From NCBI RefSeq assembly GCF_000002985.6, contig NC_003280.10:4336501-4400500 (forward strand): a stretch of 64,000 nucleotides of DNA, read 5' to 3'. Origin of the DNA: Caenorhabditis elegans (Eukaryota; Nematoda; Chromadorea; Rhabditida; Rhabditidae). The notes under the pieces were generated by a model that made no database searches, was not told the origin of the DNA, and was given only the letters and a program-made list of their open reading frames with translations. Position 1 is the first letter of the stretch; every line of letters starts with the position of its first letter. Below, one piece after another: positions 33,247-45,000 of this stretch. Both the position numbers and the translations under genes were made by a program.

Positions 33247-36015
33247 CTATTCAAGTTTGCGATTGGCGTTCTGAAAGTTCAAAAATTAGAAATTCACATC
33301 TCTATCACTTACGTAAATGTTGATTTGATTCTTGAGCTGTGCAGTGAGCACTTTTCCAAACACAATATGATTGTGAGACGCGAGGATTTTTGCGGCGGCA
33401 AGCGCGGCCTCCGATGGGTCCAACACTGTAGTACACCCGATTCCATTCGGCATTCGGAGTGATGACCAAATGTCAAGACTCGTTGATTCACTTGGTGGCG
33501 GGCAGTTGATCACCTGAATTCTTTGAAATAAAGATCATCTGATCTTTCAAGTCCTACCGGAAGAGACGAGTTTCCAGCAATAACTGGACCGAGTCCATTG
33601 GATCTTCCAGCTACTGCAATCACAACTGTCGGAACTCCACTTTCTTCGAAATCAGCGATAACTTCCAGAGTGTCCGAGGTAGTTTTATGAGCTGAGCTTA
33701 CTTTCAGCGTAGTTTCCAGTCCAAATTTCTTGGCTTCATCAGAGATTTTCCGTGCGAATACGCCATCCGAACCAGATCCCATGATCACAAGAACATGGCA
33801 TTTTTGCTGGTGTTTTGAGAAGGTGGCAGTGATATCCATAACCTGGAAATGTTATTGGTAGGTAGATACGCCTTCGTGTCTATGTGCCTGCCTACCTACT
33901 CAACGTGTCTACCGAAAATTGTAGGTATGCATATTGGCAGAAATCAGGTGCAGATCGCCTTGCAGGCAGGCAAGTTATTGTGCTTACACGAAAGGTTTGA
34001 TTCGCGTAAAAATCTAACAATTGATATATAGGATGATTGAATTTAGGTTTAGGCTTAGGCTTAGGCTTATGCTTAGACATGGGCTTAGGCTAAAACTTAG
34101 GATTAGGCTTAGTCTTTGGTTTAGGCTCAGGCATAGGCATATGCTTAGGCCTAAGCTTCGGCCTACTAACCTTTGTATAATTCTTCAAAACGAGAGCCAA
34201 CCCCTCTTCTGTCACTTCCTTCATATCCCTGTAAACTTGCTTATCCAACTGCAGACGTCTATCATTTTCAGGCCAAACTCTCCACGAGTCATTGTCAATC
34301 ACGTCGGCCAGGAGAATTTCTCCTTCAACTGTGACTCCGAATTCGATCTGGAATTTTCAGGTTTTCTTCAAAATTATTTCAAAATTACAACAACCGACAA
34401 TTGTAAAATTCAGCGAAAAGAAAAACACACTTCTCCTCGTGAAGTACTCAAGCTGCGTAAATCGACACGTTACAGAAAACACCCAGTTTTAAATGGTGCT
34501 GATTTCCTTTCAAAATGTAAATATTTACAAAACGAATATATTGCAGACCGAACATTAAACTTACATACTTTTTATTATGTTTACTTTTTAAAGTTGAGAC
34601 CGATAAAAAAAAAGAGAATAATAAAAACTTTGCAACACCCTCACCTTCATATCAATCAGAGCACTATTTGAAAGAGCCCATCCTTTCTCCAATGCTCTAA
34701 ACACCAACTTTGTCATCTTCTTCATCAATGAAATCTCTTCTCTTCCAATTTTCAAATGATCAATCATCAAACCATTCGACACAATTTGTTCATCAGTCCA
34801 TTGTGGATCATCATTAGCGTCGTCTTTGAAAAATGTCTCCAATTTCAGATCATTAAATCTGAAACCCTCTTTAACTCCAGGATTTCTCTTCAAGAAGGAT
34901 CCTGTCGCAACACGTCGTGCCACCCATTCAATCGGAATCATGGTGCATTTACGGGCGACAAATTCAGTTTCAGAGATGCTTTTTTCAAAGTGTGTTGGTA
35001 GACCGAGAAGTTGAAGATATTCAAACACGTTTGATGTGGTTTTACTTGCGATTCTAGACTTTCCTTCAAGCTCATTTTTACGGACAGCGTTGAATGCGGT
35101 CAAGCTATCTTTGGAACGAATGAGCACATAATCCTGAAAAGATTTTGTTCAGAAATTGAAAAAGTTGGATTCAATTTTGTTGAAAAGCACATTATTATCG
35201 CAATCCAAACGGAAAAATTCAAATAGATTTCAAATTTACGAAATTGACCGAGTTTTTTCTAGGCTCCGTGAAAGCTCAGACACCGTTTTTACAGGAAATT
35301 TTCCGTACGTGTATTTGAAAAATGTGCTGAAAGAGTGGCCGAGTTTTCTCATTTCCTAGGCCACAAGCTGGCTATTTGCGGCGTGGCCTAGAAAACGTGA
35401 AACCTCGGCCACTCACCGACAGTGAAAACCGAACATTTCTTTCAAAGATTATTTTGAGCATACTTCTGAAAAATCTCTTCTGATAATTCGGTTGGCCGAG
35501 TTTTCGTGTTTCTAGGACACGCTTTTCTGAATATTATGTAGACGCATAAAAATGTGACTTGGGCTGCAAAAGCGCGCCACGGATAACTGAAAACCGGGTC
35601 TCGTTAGGTATTGGCGGTAAAACCGTATAATCCTACTTTTTTGCCGATTCCAGCACTTTCCAATCATTTCTCGTTGTTTTTAACGATTTTTATGTTGAAA
35701 AATGCAAAAAAAATTGGGTGAGATCGTCAAAAATTCACGTTCCCAACGAGACCCAACGTTTTGGGGCGGAGCTTGTCAGATTACTCGCGGAGCGCGTTTG
35801 CATCACGATTTCAAAAGGCGCTTTTAAAATATCTAAATTTTAATCTATAAAGCATTAAAAAATTAGTAGAAAATTAATGTTTTCCCAAATTTTTTGAATT
35901 TTCAGTGAAAAAAACCAACCTTTTCTCCTTTAATATCAAAGATTTGCTTGGTTTTTCCTTCAGCAAGAAGCTCCAAGTTTTCGGGTCTCGACGCGATTTC
36001 AGCCAACGACGACAT
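33247..36015 (-). CDS. paics-1: Bifunctional SAICAR synthetase / AIR carboxylase (PAICS)
   Basis: Six minus-strand exons, 36015-35920, 35133-34645, 34347-34171, 33842-33558, 33513-33313 and 33270-33247, all phase 0, give 423 aa, close to the vertebrate enzyme length. The N-terminal part is SAICAR synthetase ([10 protein letters not shown] at 19-28, [15 protein letters not shown], then DNDSWRVWP). The C-terminal part is a class II AIR carboxylase ([38 protein letters not shown]). It performs two successive steps of de novo purine synthesis in the cytosol. The start fits the conserved N-terminus. ntl-2 lies 430 bases upstream on the same strand, which allows an operon. Intron 1 (35134-35919) is filled by GGCCTAG and GGTCTCG foldbacks, and intron 3 holds a TTAGGC array. 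Confidence 0.95.
34040..34168. repeat. Interstitial telomere-like array 4 (TTAGGC)
   Basis: About 18 TTAGGC-type units on the plus strand in PAICS intron 3 (minus-strand gene), ending two bases from the donor at 34169-34170. The C strand is therefore the sense strand. Confidence 0.88.
35566..35830. mobile_element. GCGCGCTCC / GGGTCTCGTTAGG foldback, second copy
   Basis: PAICS intron 1 contains GGGTCTCGTTAGGTATTGGC on the left and CAACGAGACCCAACG, GGGGCGGAG and GGAGCGCGTTTGCATCACG on the right. These are the same arms as the element at 15783-16372, here with a short AT-rich core. Confidence 0.8.
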
Positions 36016-36106
36016 GACAAACAATAATAGTATCGAATGAAACTGTGTTGCTATCACGGAACGATATCAGAACCCCCTTGTAGGCGAGTTTGTCATCGAC
36101 AAACAT
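35999..36106 (-). other. Upstream ORF overlapping the PAICS start codon
   Basis: On the minus strand an ATG at 36106-36104 opens a 35-codon frame that runs through the PAICS ATG (36015-36013) in another frame and stops at 36001-35999. It would be in the mature leader if trans-splicing uses the TATTTTCAG acceptor at 36156-36154. Confidence 0.6.
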
Positions 36107-36445
36107 CTTGTTTTCAGCCTTTTTCCCCGTCTTATCAGTTCGGTGTTGCGCCACTGAAAATACAGAGAAAACCGCCGCCGCCAGTCATTGTGAAGCTCTT
36201 TCTTTGAAAAATCACAGGTTTTCAAAGAGCAACTTGTGTATATCGATAATCGTTTATACGAAAACGTAGAGAAAAGAGGAAAAATAAGGAAAACGAAGGA
36301 AAAAAATGGGAGATTGGGAGAGAAAATGTGGAGAGAAAGAGGGGAAAAAGAGATGGAAAATGAGAGAGAAAGGGAGCAATTCGAGAACAAGATGACGAAA
36401 GTGGGATATAGAAAATTTGCACACGAGAGATCATCTTCTTCTTGT
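36016..36445. other. ntl-2 / PAICS intergenic region
   Basis: 430 bases between two same-strand genes. The plus strand is purine-rich (GA tracts from 36260 to 36400), so the ntl-2 3' UTR is pyrimidine-rich. A TATTTTCAG acceptor ends at 36154 (minus strand), about 290 bases past the ntl-2 stop. This would suit SL2 or SL1 trans-splicing of PAICS. Confidence 0.55.
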
Positions 36446-39400
36446 TTAGTTTGGAGTAGCTCGCGCCGCCGATGGAACGGCTCCCGGTTGCACATTGATT
36501 CCTCCGATTCCAGCTGCTCCAACACCACCACCACCCATAACTCCGTTAAGACCCGCTGGTGCCGGTGGAGTGATTTGTCCGCCACCGCCGCCACCTGTGC
36601 CGAGCGTCAAGTTATGCATCTGAAGCATCAGACCCGTCTCCGGACCGCTCGGAAATTGTGGTCCTTGGAAAAAGTATTTGTAGGGTGTCGGTTGTCCGGA
36701 AACTGATTGCGGCATTTTCGGCCGATCCTCGAGCTCTTTGTACTCCAACTTTAACTCTTTCGGAATTTTTCGCCATTGCATCTGATCGAACACGTTGTAA
36801 TGCCCTTTTTCATAATTTCCCGTCTGTTCTTTCACTCCACCGTACTGAGAACGCGTCAACCACACCTGTTCGCTTTTGTGAAATCGCCATTCGCGAGCGT
36901 ACCTGCAAAAAATTTGAAAATATAATGATTGTTTCGTGATAAAAAAGATTTTCTCAATTGCTAACATAAAATATATGTTTTTTTCAATTTTCTAGCTAAA
37001 ATTTTAAAATTATTAATAATTTGATTCGTGAACTTCGACCGCGACGTAACTGCAAACGGAGCGGCTCAATAATTTTTATTTTAACTTTTCGCTAAGAACG
37101 CGTGATTCACATGATTTTTCATAAATTTATATATGAGGCGAAATAAGAATCAACTAAAATGATGAACAATTATGCGATCTTAACGAAAAAGCGGATTTTC
37201 TTGAAAGTTTTTCGCCCAGAACGAGTGATTTTCTATCATTTTGGCCAATTTTTTATGCGTTTCATATGTAAATTCATGAAAATCACAAATTCTCGGGGAA
37301 AAAAAAAAACTAAAATAAATTTTTTAAACACGACGCTCCGCTCGCGGTCATGGTCGATGCAGGTTTTTGGAATAAACTTTACTTACAATTCGCACGCCGC
37401 CGCCACCTGATAAATCTCGTTTGGACAGTTGTAAAAAAGATAGAATAACACGTCTTCTGAAACTTTATTCAATCGCAGCGGTGGAAGTTTGTCTCGAATA
37501 TGATTATGCGTCATGTACTCCTCGGGCACCTTCACGTCGAGCTCGTGTGCTCGAATCGGCGAATCGGCCCACGGACCACCAAAGTTCATGTACAATTTTC
37601 GTCTGAAACAGAGGGAAATTAGAGTTTTTCTGGGCTTTTCGGGCTTTTCAGGCCACTACTCACTCTGACAAATTCAAATTCAAGCCCAACGTCGTAAGAT
37701 CATAACCTAACGCCAGTGAAACAATGGAAGGATTGTCAACTGTCCGAAGATATGTCACCAAACCCGCCATCCCAAACTGATCGTCAAGCATTGACGCTGG
37801 AATGTTTGTCACTTCGCCTGAAATTAACAATTATTATTTTAAATGCTTATTTTTAAAGTATTCCCACCATCAGGATGAGTAATAATCCCATGCATAGGTC
37901 CTTCTTGACTATTTCTTGATATCCCGCTGAGCCGCGAGGGGTCACAATCGCCTAGGGGTCCAGCAAAGTCGACTTGATGGTCGTCTGCTAACATCTGCAA
38001 TAATTTATCGATTATTTGATTGTCATCGACGCAGAAATTTTGTTGACATTAAATTAAATTTAAGTACGTTAGCCAGTTGATCTCCAAGCATTGATCGCTG
38101 TGTTTGACCAGAACCGACGCCGGGAAGCGCGGGAAAATCCTCGTTCTGTATTTGGAACTCGGGATTTGTTAGACTGGGGTCCGATCTCATCAGGTTAGCT
38201 GAAAATTAATTTTTGCATGGTTTAACAACACAGGAACACGACAAAAACTGCGAAAATTCGGAGAATTTTTATGGAAATTCTGAACGAAAAATCTCTGCGG
38301 GGTACGGTCGATCATGGAATACGCAACCACCGTCACGGACTTTTGCACACATTCAATATTGATTTTTCTTAAATAAAAAATAAAATTTTCCAAAAGAATT
38401 CGGCGGTTTTTTCTCGAATTCATCGGAATTTTGCAGTAAAAATGAGTAAATTTTATCAGAAAATTTGCGTTTTGCCTAAAAACTCACGGAAAGAAGTTGC
38501 CAACATCGAAAAATTGCACAATTGCGTTCAAAACAGAATGAAACACGCATTGTAATTTTTAAAATGTTCAATCAGAATTTCGCGCGCGCGCATTTTCAAA
38601 GAGCAAACAAAAATTGATTTAAAAAAAAATATATATTCGCGGTTCACAACCAGCTATCGTACTTTTTTTTTTAATTTTTGATACTTCATGCTTTTCATCA
38701 CACAGAAAGAGAAAAAAGTAAAATTTACCATAATTGGGTCTTTGTGCGCCGTAAAGATCTCTCGACGGCGATGACTGGGCAACGTTCAAAACACCTCCGC
38801 TCGTTGTTGGGATTGGGGAGAATCCGCCGCCGCCGAGTGAGGACGTTCCTGAATAGAAATCGATGAAATGCCTTGAGAAATGAAATAATTGTTCTAATTT
38901 TTTTTAAATATTGATAAAAAGGATGAAAGATTCAAGGAAAACATTTCCGTGGACTTCCACACAAGCAGGTCAAATTTAATATTTTAATTTTAATTTTTTT
39001 CCATTTAACAATAAGAATGAGAGTTCGACAGTGAGTTTTTCATAGATTTAAGAATATTCTCAAGCTAATAAAAAAAAATCAGTGAATTTACCTTTCGCGC
39101 CCAGTGATGGAAACTGGGACTCGTCAATAATTGTTGCGTTGGAGTGAAAGTTGGAATGCGAAAGAAATTGCTGCGTTTGAGGCAATCGTCGTTCGGTAGC
39201 TACTCCACCGACTGAAAATAGGCTTTGGTTAATTTTAATTTAAAGTTTTCTTTCTGAATTTAAAATTATTTTCATGCGATCGATAATTCGAATTAATCGA
39301 TTTTCCGCATGGATTTATTCGGATGGGTCTCGCCACGAACACACTTTGATATTCACGGTTTTTTTCGACAAAAACGTTAATTTTCGAAGGATTTCTCACG

Positions 39401-39900
39401 GAAATAAGACGGAATTATTCCCCAGGCTCAAATTTTTGCACCACACCAAAACTCGACCCGGAAATGTTTTTAACGCGAAAAGGTGTGTGCGCCTTTAAGA
39501 AGTATTGTAGTTGAAAACTTGTGTTGTTGCAGAATTCTCATCGATTTTTATTATTTTTTCAACCGATTGTTTCCAAATTGAGTTTTTAGAATAAACAAAT
39601 ATATTTTTGTTTGAAAACTATGAAAAATCGATGAAAATCTTGCAGCAACAAAAGCTTGAAATTACAGTTCTCTTTAAAGGCGCATAGCCTTTTGCATTTA
39701 GGGAAAATTTGTCGTGTCGAGACCGGGAGCCGTATTTTTTGACGAAAAACCGTCTCGGTAATAGGAAAGAGGTTCAAATATGAATTTTGGTTCACTGGCA
39801 GGGTCCATCAACAGGAGAGCTTTTTCATCCAGAATTAAGATCTTCGCGGCGAGACCCAGATATCTGAAACCTTCAAAAATCAAAACTCACCAGAATTCAT
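36446..39900 (-). CDS. ntl-2: CCR4-NOT complex subunit NOT2
   Basis: Eight minus-strand exons, 39900-39891, 39211-39092, 38848-38729, 38198-38068, 37994-37868, 37817-37664, 37602-37387 and 36902-36446, give 444 aa with consistent phases. The first coding exon is only ten bases (MNS plus one base). The N-terminal half is low-complexity with FPALPGVGSG and repeated Ser/Gly/Gln. The C-terminal NOT2/3/5 (NOT-box) domain runs from about HGIITHPDG (near 160) through LALGYDLTTLGLNL and YMNFGGPWADSP to WRKIPKELKLEYKELEDRP. A Gly-rich tail follows. In the family this subunit scaffolds the CCR4-NOT deadenylase, which shortens mRNA tails. A TTTCAG acceptor at 39961-39959 lies about 60 bases upstream of the ATG. 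The largest intron (39212-39890) carries a foldback. Confidence 0.94.
39325..39727. mobile_element. GGTCTCG / GCGCACACC foldback, copy 2
   Basis: Lies in ntl-2 intron 1: GGGTCTCGCCACGA on the left, GTGTGCGCCTTTAAGAAGTA and its inverse TCTCTTTAAAGGCGCAT inside, and TTGTCGTGTCGAGACC on the right. Confidence 0.85.
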
Positions 39901-40499
39901 AAGCACTGCGCTTATGGTAAATCCTATGCGGAGAGATGGCTACGTTCTACTCATAAATCTGAAAGAAAATCGATTTTGGTCACCAGTTTCGCATGCGGTT
40001 TAGACGGGACGGGGAGGGGTAGATCAATTGAGAAAACATCTGAAGTCGAAGAAGCGTGTCTAGAACACGATGTTGATGATGAAGCTGATTCACAAAAAAA
40101 AACACAGTCACATGATGGGCTGAGATGATGATCAGATCAGAATCCGAAAAATTCAGTGCGGTCGTGGTGTTCGAAAATCGAAGAAAGCAGCGGAGAAATG
40201 AGAGACGACGACGAGAAATCGAACAATGCTGTGTGTGTATTTCCTACTCACTCTCTCTCTCTCACGTACCCTCTCCTCTCCCTCAACCATTTTCTCTACT
40301 GTCTCCGCCGCTCTCTATCTCTCTTCTTCTCCATTTTTCTGTCCCCCATAGAGGCCGGCAGTCAATAGGGGCTGCAGTGTTACCGTACCCCCGAAAACCT
40401 GCAGATCAAACACGACGAGATAGTGTGTCGAGTGGAAGAGGGCGCGGAGATGCACGCGACTGCTCGCGGGCCGTACGATCGAGCGCGTTTGCTACTGAA

Positions 40500-40522
40500 G
40501 GGGGGGGGGGGGGGAGGGGGGG
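40500..40522. repeat. G-tract (G15 A G7)
   Basis: 15 consecutive G, one A, then seven G: a candidate G-quadruplex in the divergent region upstream of ntl-2. Confidence 0.9.
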
Positions 40523-41077
40523 TTGGTTGACCTGACCTCTCTTTGCCTCTCTCTCGAAAATGGAATGAATGGGAAGAGATAGAGAGTTAGGAGAGAGGAT
40601 GTGCAGAAGCACAGAGAAAGCTAATCAAACCGAATGTGGTCTTTTAGTAAAAGAAGTGAGAACGATGGACCCATGAGCACACAAGATGCTCCTTCCTCAT
40701 TGATTTCTTCCCCCTCTCCTTACTCATTTTTCACTAAATCGGTCAACTGGAAATTTGTGTATGTAGCATGCTTCTTCTGATCTCTAAATCTCGGCCTTTT
40801 CTGGCTTTACTACAAAAAAAAACCAAAAAAATTGTTCAAAAAGCTCGTAAATAATTTAAATGGGGTTCGAGCAAGACACAAGGCTATGTGCTCATTTTGT
40901 GAGTATTTATTTTATGGTGCATCGTTCAGTTATGCAGCTAGATTTTTTTTGGTTTTTTTTTTAGATAAAAAGATGTTAAAAATTTTGGAAGAAAGTAGTT
41001 TTTGGTAATATGTTTTTCTACCATAAAAGTTGTGTGCCTTTTATCCCAATTTTACAATTTTGCACAAAAAATACGGT

Positions 41078-41327
41078 ACCAGGTCTCGACACGAAATTTT
41101 TTTTGAGAAATGCAAGAAAGCGTGCACCTTGAAAGAGTACTGTAATTTCAAATTTGTTGAATTTTCCTTAATTTGTAATGATTTTCTCAGAGTTTGTCAA
41201 TAAAAAAAAAGTATATTTTATAAAAAAAGTATGAAATCCCGCAGCACTAAAAATTTCAAATTACAGTACTCCTTAAAGGCGCACACCCTTTTGCAGTTAA
41301 CAAAAATTTGTCGCGTCGAGACCGGAT
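41078..41327. mobile_element. GGTCTCG / GCGCACACC foldback, copy 3
   Basis: CAGGTCTCGACACGAAAT on the left and TTGTCGCGTCGAGACCGG on the right. Internal arms: GCGTGCACCTTGAAAGAGTA and TACTCCTTAAAGGCGCACAC. Confidence 0.85.
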
Positions 41328-42050
41328 ACCGTATTTTCGGGCGAAAACCGAAACCCTTTGCGTCCAAGTAATACCGAATTTTTAAGAATGATTTTTGGAA
41401 TTTTTTGCTTGAAAAATTGCAATTAATTGAATTATAATTATTCTACCTAAGAAAAAAAAACCTAAGTTTTATGGTTTTTTTTTTGAAAAAAAAATTATTT
41501 GATTTTCAGATCAATCTAAAAAATTCTGAAATTCACTTGAATTGTCATTTTTCCAAATAGAAAACCAATTTTTTCAGAATTTTCATTAGGAATTTGTTGT
41601 TTTCCTAGATTTTTTCCCCACTTCCTTAAAAAAACCAAAAGTTCACAATGGAAATTTATGCAAAAATTGTGGCATTTACTTTGGTCTCCATAGTTTTTTA
41701 GATTTCATTTTTCATTCTGGAATAGTTTTGTGAATTTTTCCTGAATTTAAGAATTTTTCGGATTTTTAGGACGTTTTTAAGTACGAAAAATAGAAAAACA
41801 AAAAAAAAATTAATCTCCAATTTGAAAGTTATTTTTTCGCAATTTTTCAGCTCTTATGGTGAAAATTTGAAAAATCCTCCCGTCAAAATTTTAAAAAATA
41901 AATTAAAAAAAACCTCCGAATTTTCCCTCTCCGCACCTGTAAACGTACTAATCCTTCAGTTTTACAATCCCTCTTCTCGATCCAATTCCTCTTTGACAAA
42001 CTTTTTTGTGGTGTATTCCAATTTTCCCTTCAACTCTAATAACTCGTGAA

Positions 42051-45000
42051 ATGATCCGTCGTGTTCGTGTGGCTCTGAAGTATGTCTTCTCGCGTCAATT
42101 TCATCTTTATTTCCGATATTTCTTATTGAAAAAAAAAGATCATAATAATTCGTTCAGACACTCACACCCAATACATGCCGACGAGAAGAGCAATTTGATG
42201 CCGTCGCTGCTCGGCGCACCTAATAATCGTTTAAGAGTTGTCCTACTCTTTCTGTTCATTTTCTTTTTGTACGTCTGGAATCGTAGAGAAGCATCGTATT
42301 CTGATGAGATTCGGAGGAAGGATGAGCAAGTGGAAATGTTGCAGAAAGAGCACGCAAGTGCTCTCGAAAAGTTGAGGGGTAGGTCTTCTGAGTTTTTAAA
42401 AAATTATATATGTAGCTTAGAAAAAGTTCTAGTTAACATTGTTTACGTGGCCTAGAAAAATCTGAAGTTAGGCCATCAATCGATTTTCAGAAAATTCTGA
42501 ATTTCCGTCAATTTATTTCTAAGAACATTCGAATTTCCCGCTAAAACTATTTCAATCAGATTTTTTAAATTTCTCGCAGAAAAATTTTCTCGAAAAAAAT
42601 TAATTATTGGTCACAGTTTGATCTCAAAAAATTTGAACTTACTACAAATTTAGACTACAAATTTTTTGGACAAAATTTTACCAAAATTTTGTTCTCAGAG
42701 ACTTAGATTTTCTTGCCAACTTTTATTTGGTAAATTTTAAATTCCGATTAATATTAGTTTTTGAAATAATAAGTACTATAAACTTAAGTTTATAAATAAA
42801 ATTGATATCGGTGATTTTTTTTCTTCGAAAAACCCTCCAAATTGAGTAGATCTGCCATTAAAAAAAAACTGAAAAAAAAACACTTTAAAAGTCAAATCAC
42901 TGTTTTTTTCTTTCAGTAATCTGGCTGCACAAAAAGAAGATCGAGGCTGAATTACAATCCCGCCACGCCGAATCAACCAAATTTTTAAGCAAAATTAAAT
43001 TAAAAGAGTCAGAAATTTACGGGTTGAAGACAAAACAAGAAACGTGCCAGAAGGAGTTGACGGATTGTCAGGTAAGATTTGAAATTTTTTTAAAACCATA
43101 ATTCATGTTTTATAGACTTTAAAAGAAGAGCCAAAAGAGCAAAAAAAAGAAAACAATAAAAACGATGAAAATTCGAAGAAAACAATCGAAAAATATGAAC
43201 AAGAAATTGCGGGTCTCAAAGAGAAAATTGAAGGTTTGGAGGAGAAGGTGAAGAATAATTATTCGGATGAAAATTCTAGCTTGAAGGTAATCTGAAATTA
43301 ATTACCAAAATATTTCAAAAAATTTATTCCAGGAGGAACTGAAACAGTGCGAAACGAGGATCAGGCAGTTGACAGGGGTAAGTTAAGATGAAGCTGGGAA
43401 TTGTTGTCCATAACCATAGAGAGATGGGTCATCAAATGATAATCCCGTGAAAGTGGTTGTTGGTTGACAGGACCAATTGGTATAAGGGGGCATGAAGGCG
43501 TTTGGGTACATGTTGCTTGCAGTGGAGAGCAGTTGCTGGAATAAGTTTTAGGAGGGTTTTTGATTAGTTATGAAAATTCTAAAATTTAGAAAAAGTGGAG
43601 ATAGGAGAAAAAGTGGAGATAGCATAATTTTTACCGACTTCAAAATTTCTCCATTAAGCTGCAAGAGTTAAAAAAAAAGTAGCATAAACTTTATTTAAAA
43701 CATTTTTTGAAAATTTCAACTAACCTGTTGCTCGATACTCCTCGGATCAGTCATCTGAAGACTTGTCAAGAATGTTGTACTTGAAATCCCAGGGATCAAT
43801 GGCTTCATATCAACTAGAACCTCCTCTTTGACAGTATCCGATGGTACAACTTCTACATCAGACACAACTGGTGGTGGTTGAGATGGAGCCACTAGATTTG
43901 TGTCGAAATGAGAAGTTGGAATTGGGAAGGCGCTTGTGTAAATTGAGGTATCAAATGATGACGATGAGGAAGAGGAGTTGTTGATTTGGGAGGTGTTGGC
44001 ACTATCAGTGATGGAGTTGGGGTATTGGAACTGAAAAATTGAAAGTGTTAGATCTGCACCCCGATTGTGCTCTATTTTGACCGCTTATATCATGGTTGCC
44101 TGAAATTTTATCAAATAATTGTCATTATTTAAATGTAGAGAAATATTTTGCCCATATTTTGTCAACTGACAATTTTTGATAACAACAAAGGGAGTCAAGA
44201 TATAAGCTGTCAAAGTAGACCAAGGCATGGAGTCCACTTTTTGGGCTTTTTTGGTAGGCAGGCACGCCTTCAGGCGTACTTACCTACTTTATATTTTTCT
44301 GCCTATGCCTGCCTATGATCTAAAATTTACAAGCAGGCATAGTTGTCTTTGTGAAATATTTGCACAGTTCGCTAATTTCTTTAAGATCTTTTTGAGATTG
44401 GCACAGTTTCCTCGGAGTTTTGAGTATTTTCATGAAAGTTTTTTTTGGAAAAACAATTATTAATAAAATTATTTTTAATTGGGAATATAAAGCAACTTTG
44501 CTTCATTTTATAAGAGTTGTAACGAAAATTTCACAACTAACTAGTAAGGACTCTGGGGCTAAACGATAAGCTTACTACAGATTCACCAATATTTTTAGTA
44601 CAATTTCGTAAATTTGTTGCCTGTTCGAATTTTTCATGGGGCGTTAGCGTTCAGATTCCCGAAAATCTTCACTGGGCAATTATTTACCTTAAAAAACTGG
44701 AAAGGATCCATAGTTTGAATATTCTGTGGCCACTTCAACCCGTTGAAAAACGGAAGCTGTTGCTGTAGAATGGTCCCTGTTTCAGTAGTTTCCGTCGTAT
44801 TCGCATAACCCATTTTTCCGATTCCAAGTCTTTTGACACGTCTGTAAATACATGAACAAATAGTCATTTTTCACGAGTGTATAATAATAATAATCCTCTT
44901 GTCACTATCCATACCTTCTCTTAAAGTTGCCGTTGTCAAACTGAGGCGCATTGTCCGCCACCATTTGCCAATAGTTGCCCTTTCTGTCGTTCGCGCAGCT

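Larger units (their letters stand above)
39901..42050. other. Divergent region between ntl-2 and the GOLM-like gene
   Basis: 2.15 kb without convincing exons. It contains a CT microsatellite (40252-40345), a G15 plus G7 tract (40500-40522), a foldback (41078-41327) and AT-rich spacer. TTTTTCAG at 41843-41850 is a possible trans-splice or 5' UTR acceptor for the GOLM-like gene. Confidence 0.6.

Noticed and set aside
34021..34671. 216-codon plus-strand frame rich in LRLRLRLML
   Set aside because: Starts in a TTAGGC array and runs antisense to PAICS exon 3; a chance frame.
36236..36706. 156-codon plus-strand frame rich in Glu, Arg and Lys
   Set aside because: Antisense to the ntl-2 last exon and its pyrimidine-rich 3' UTR, which favours open purine-rich frames.
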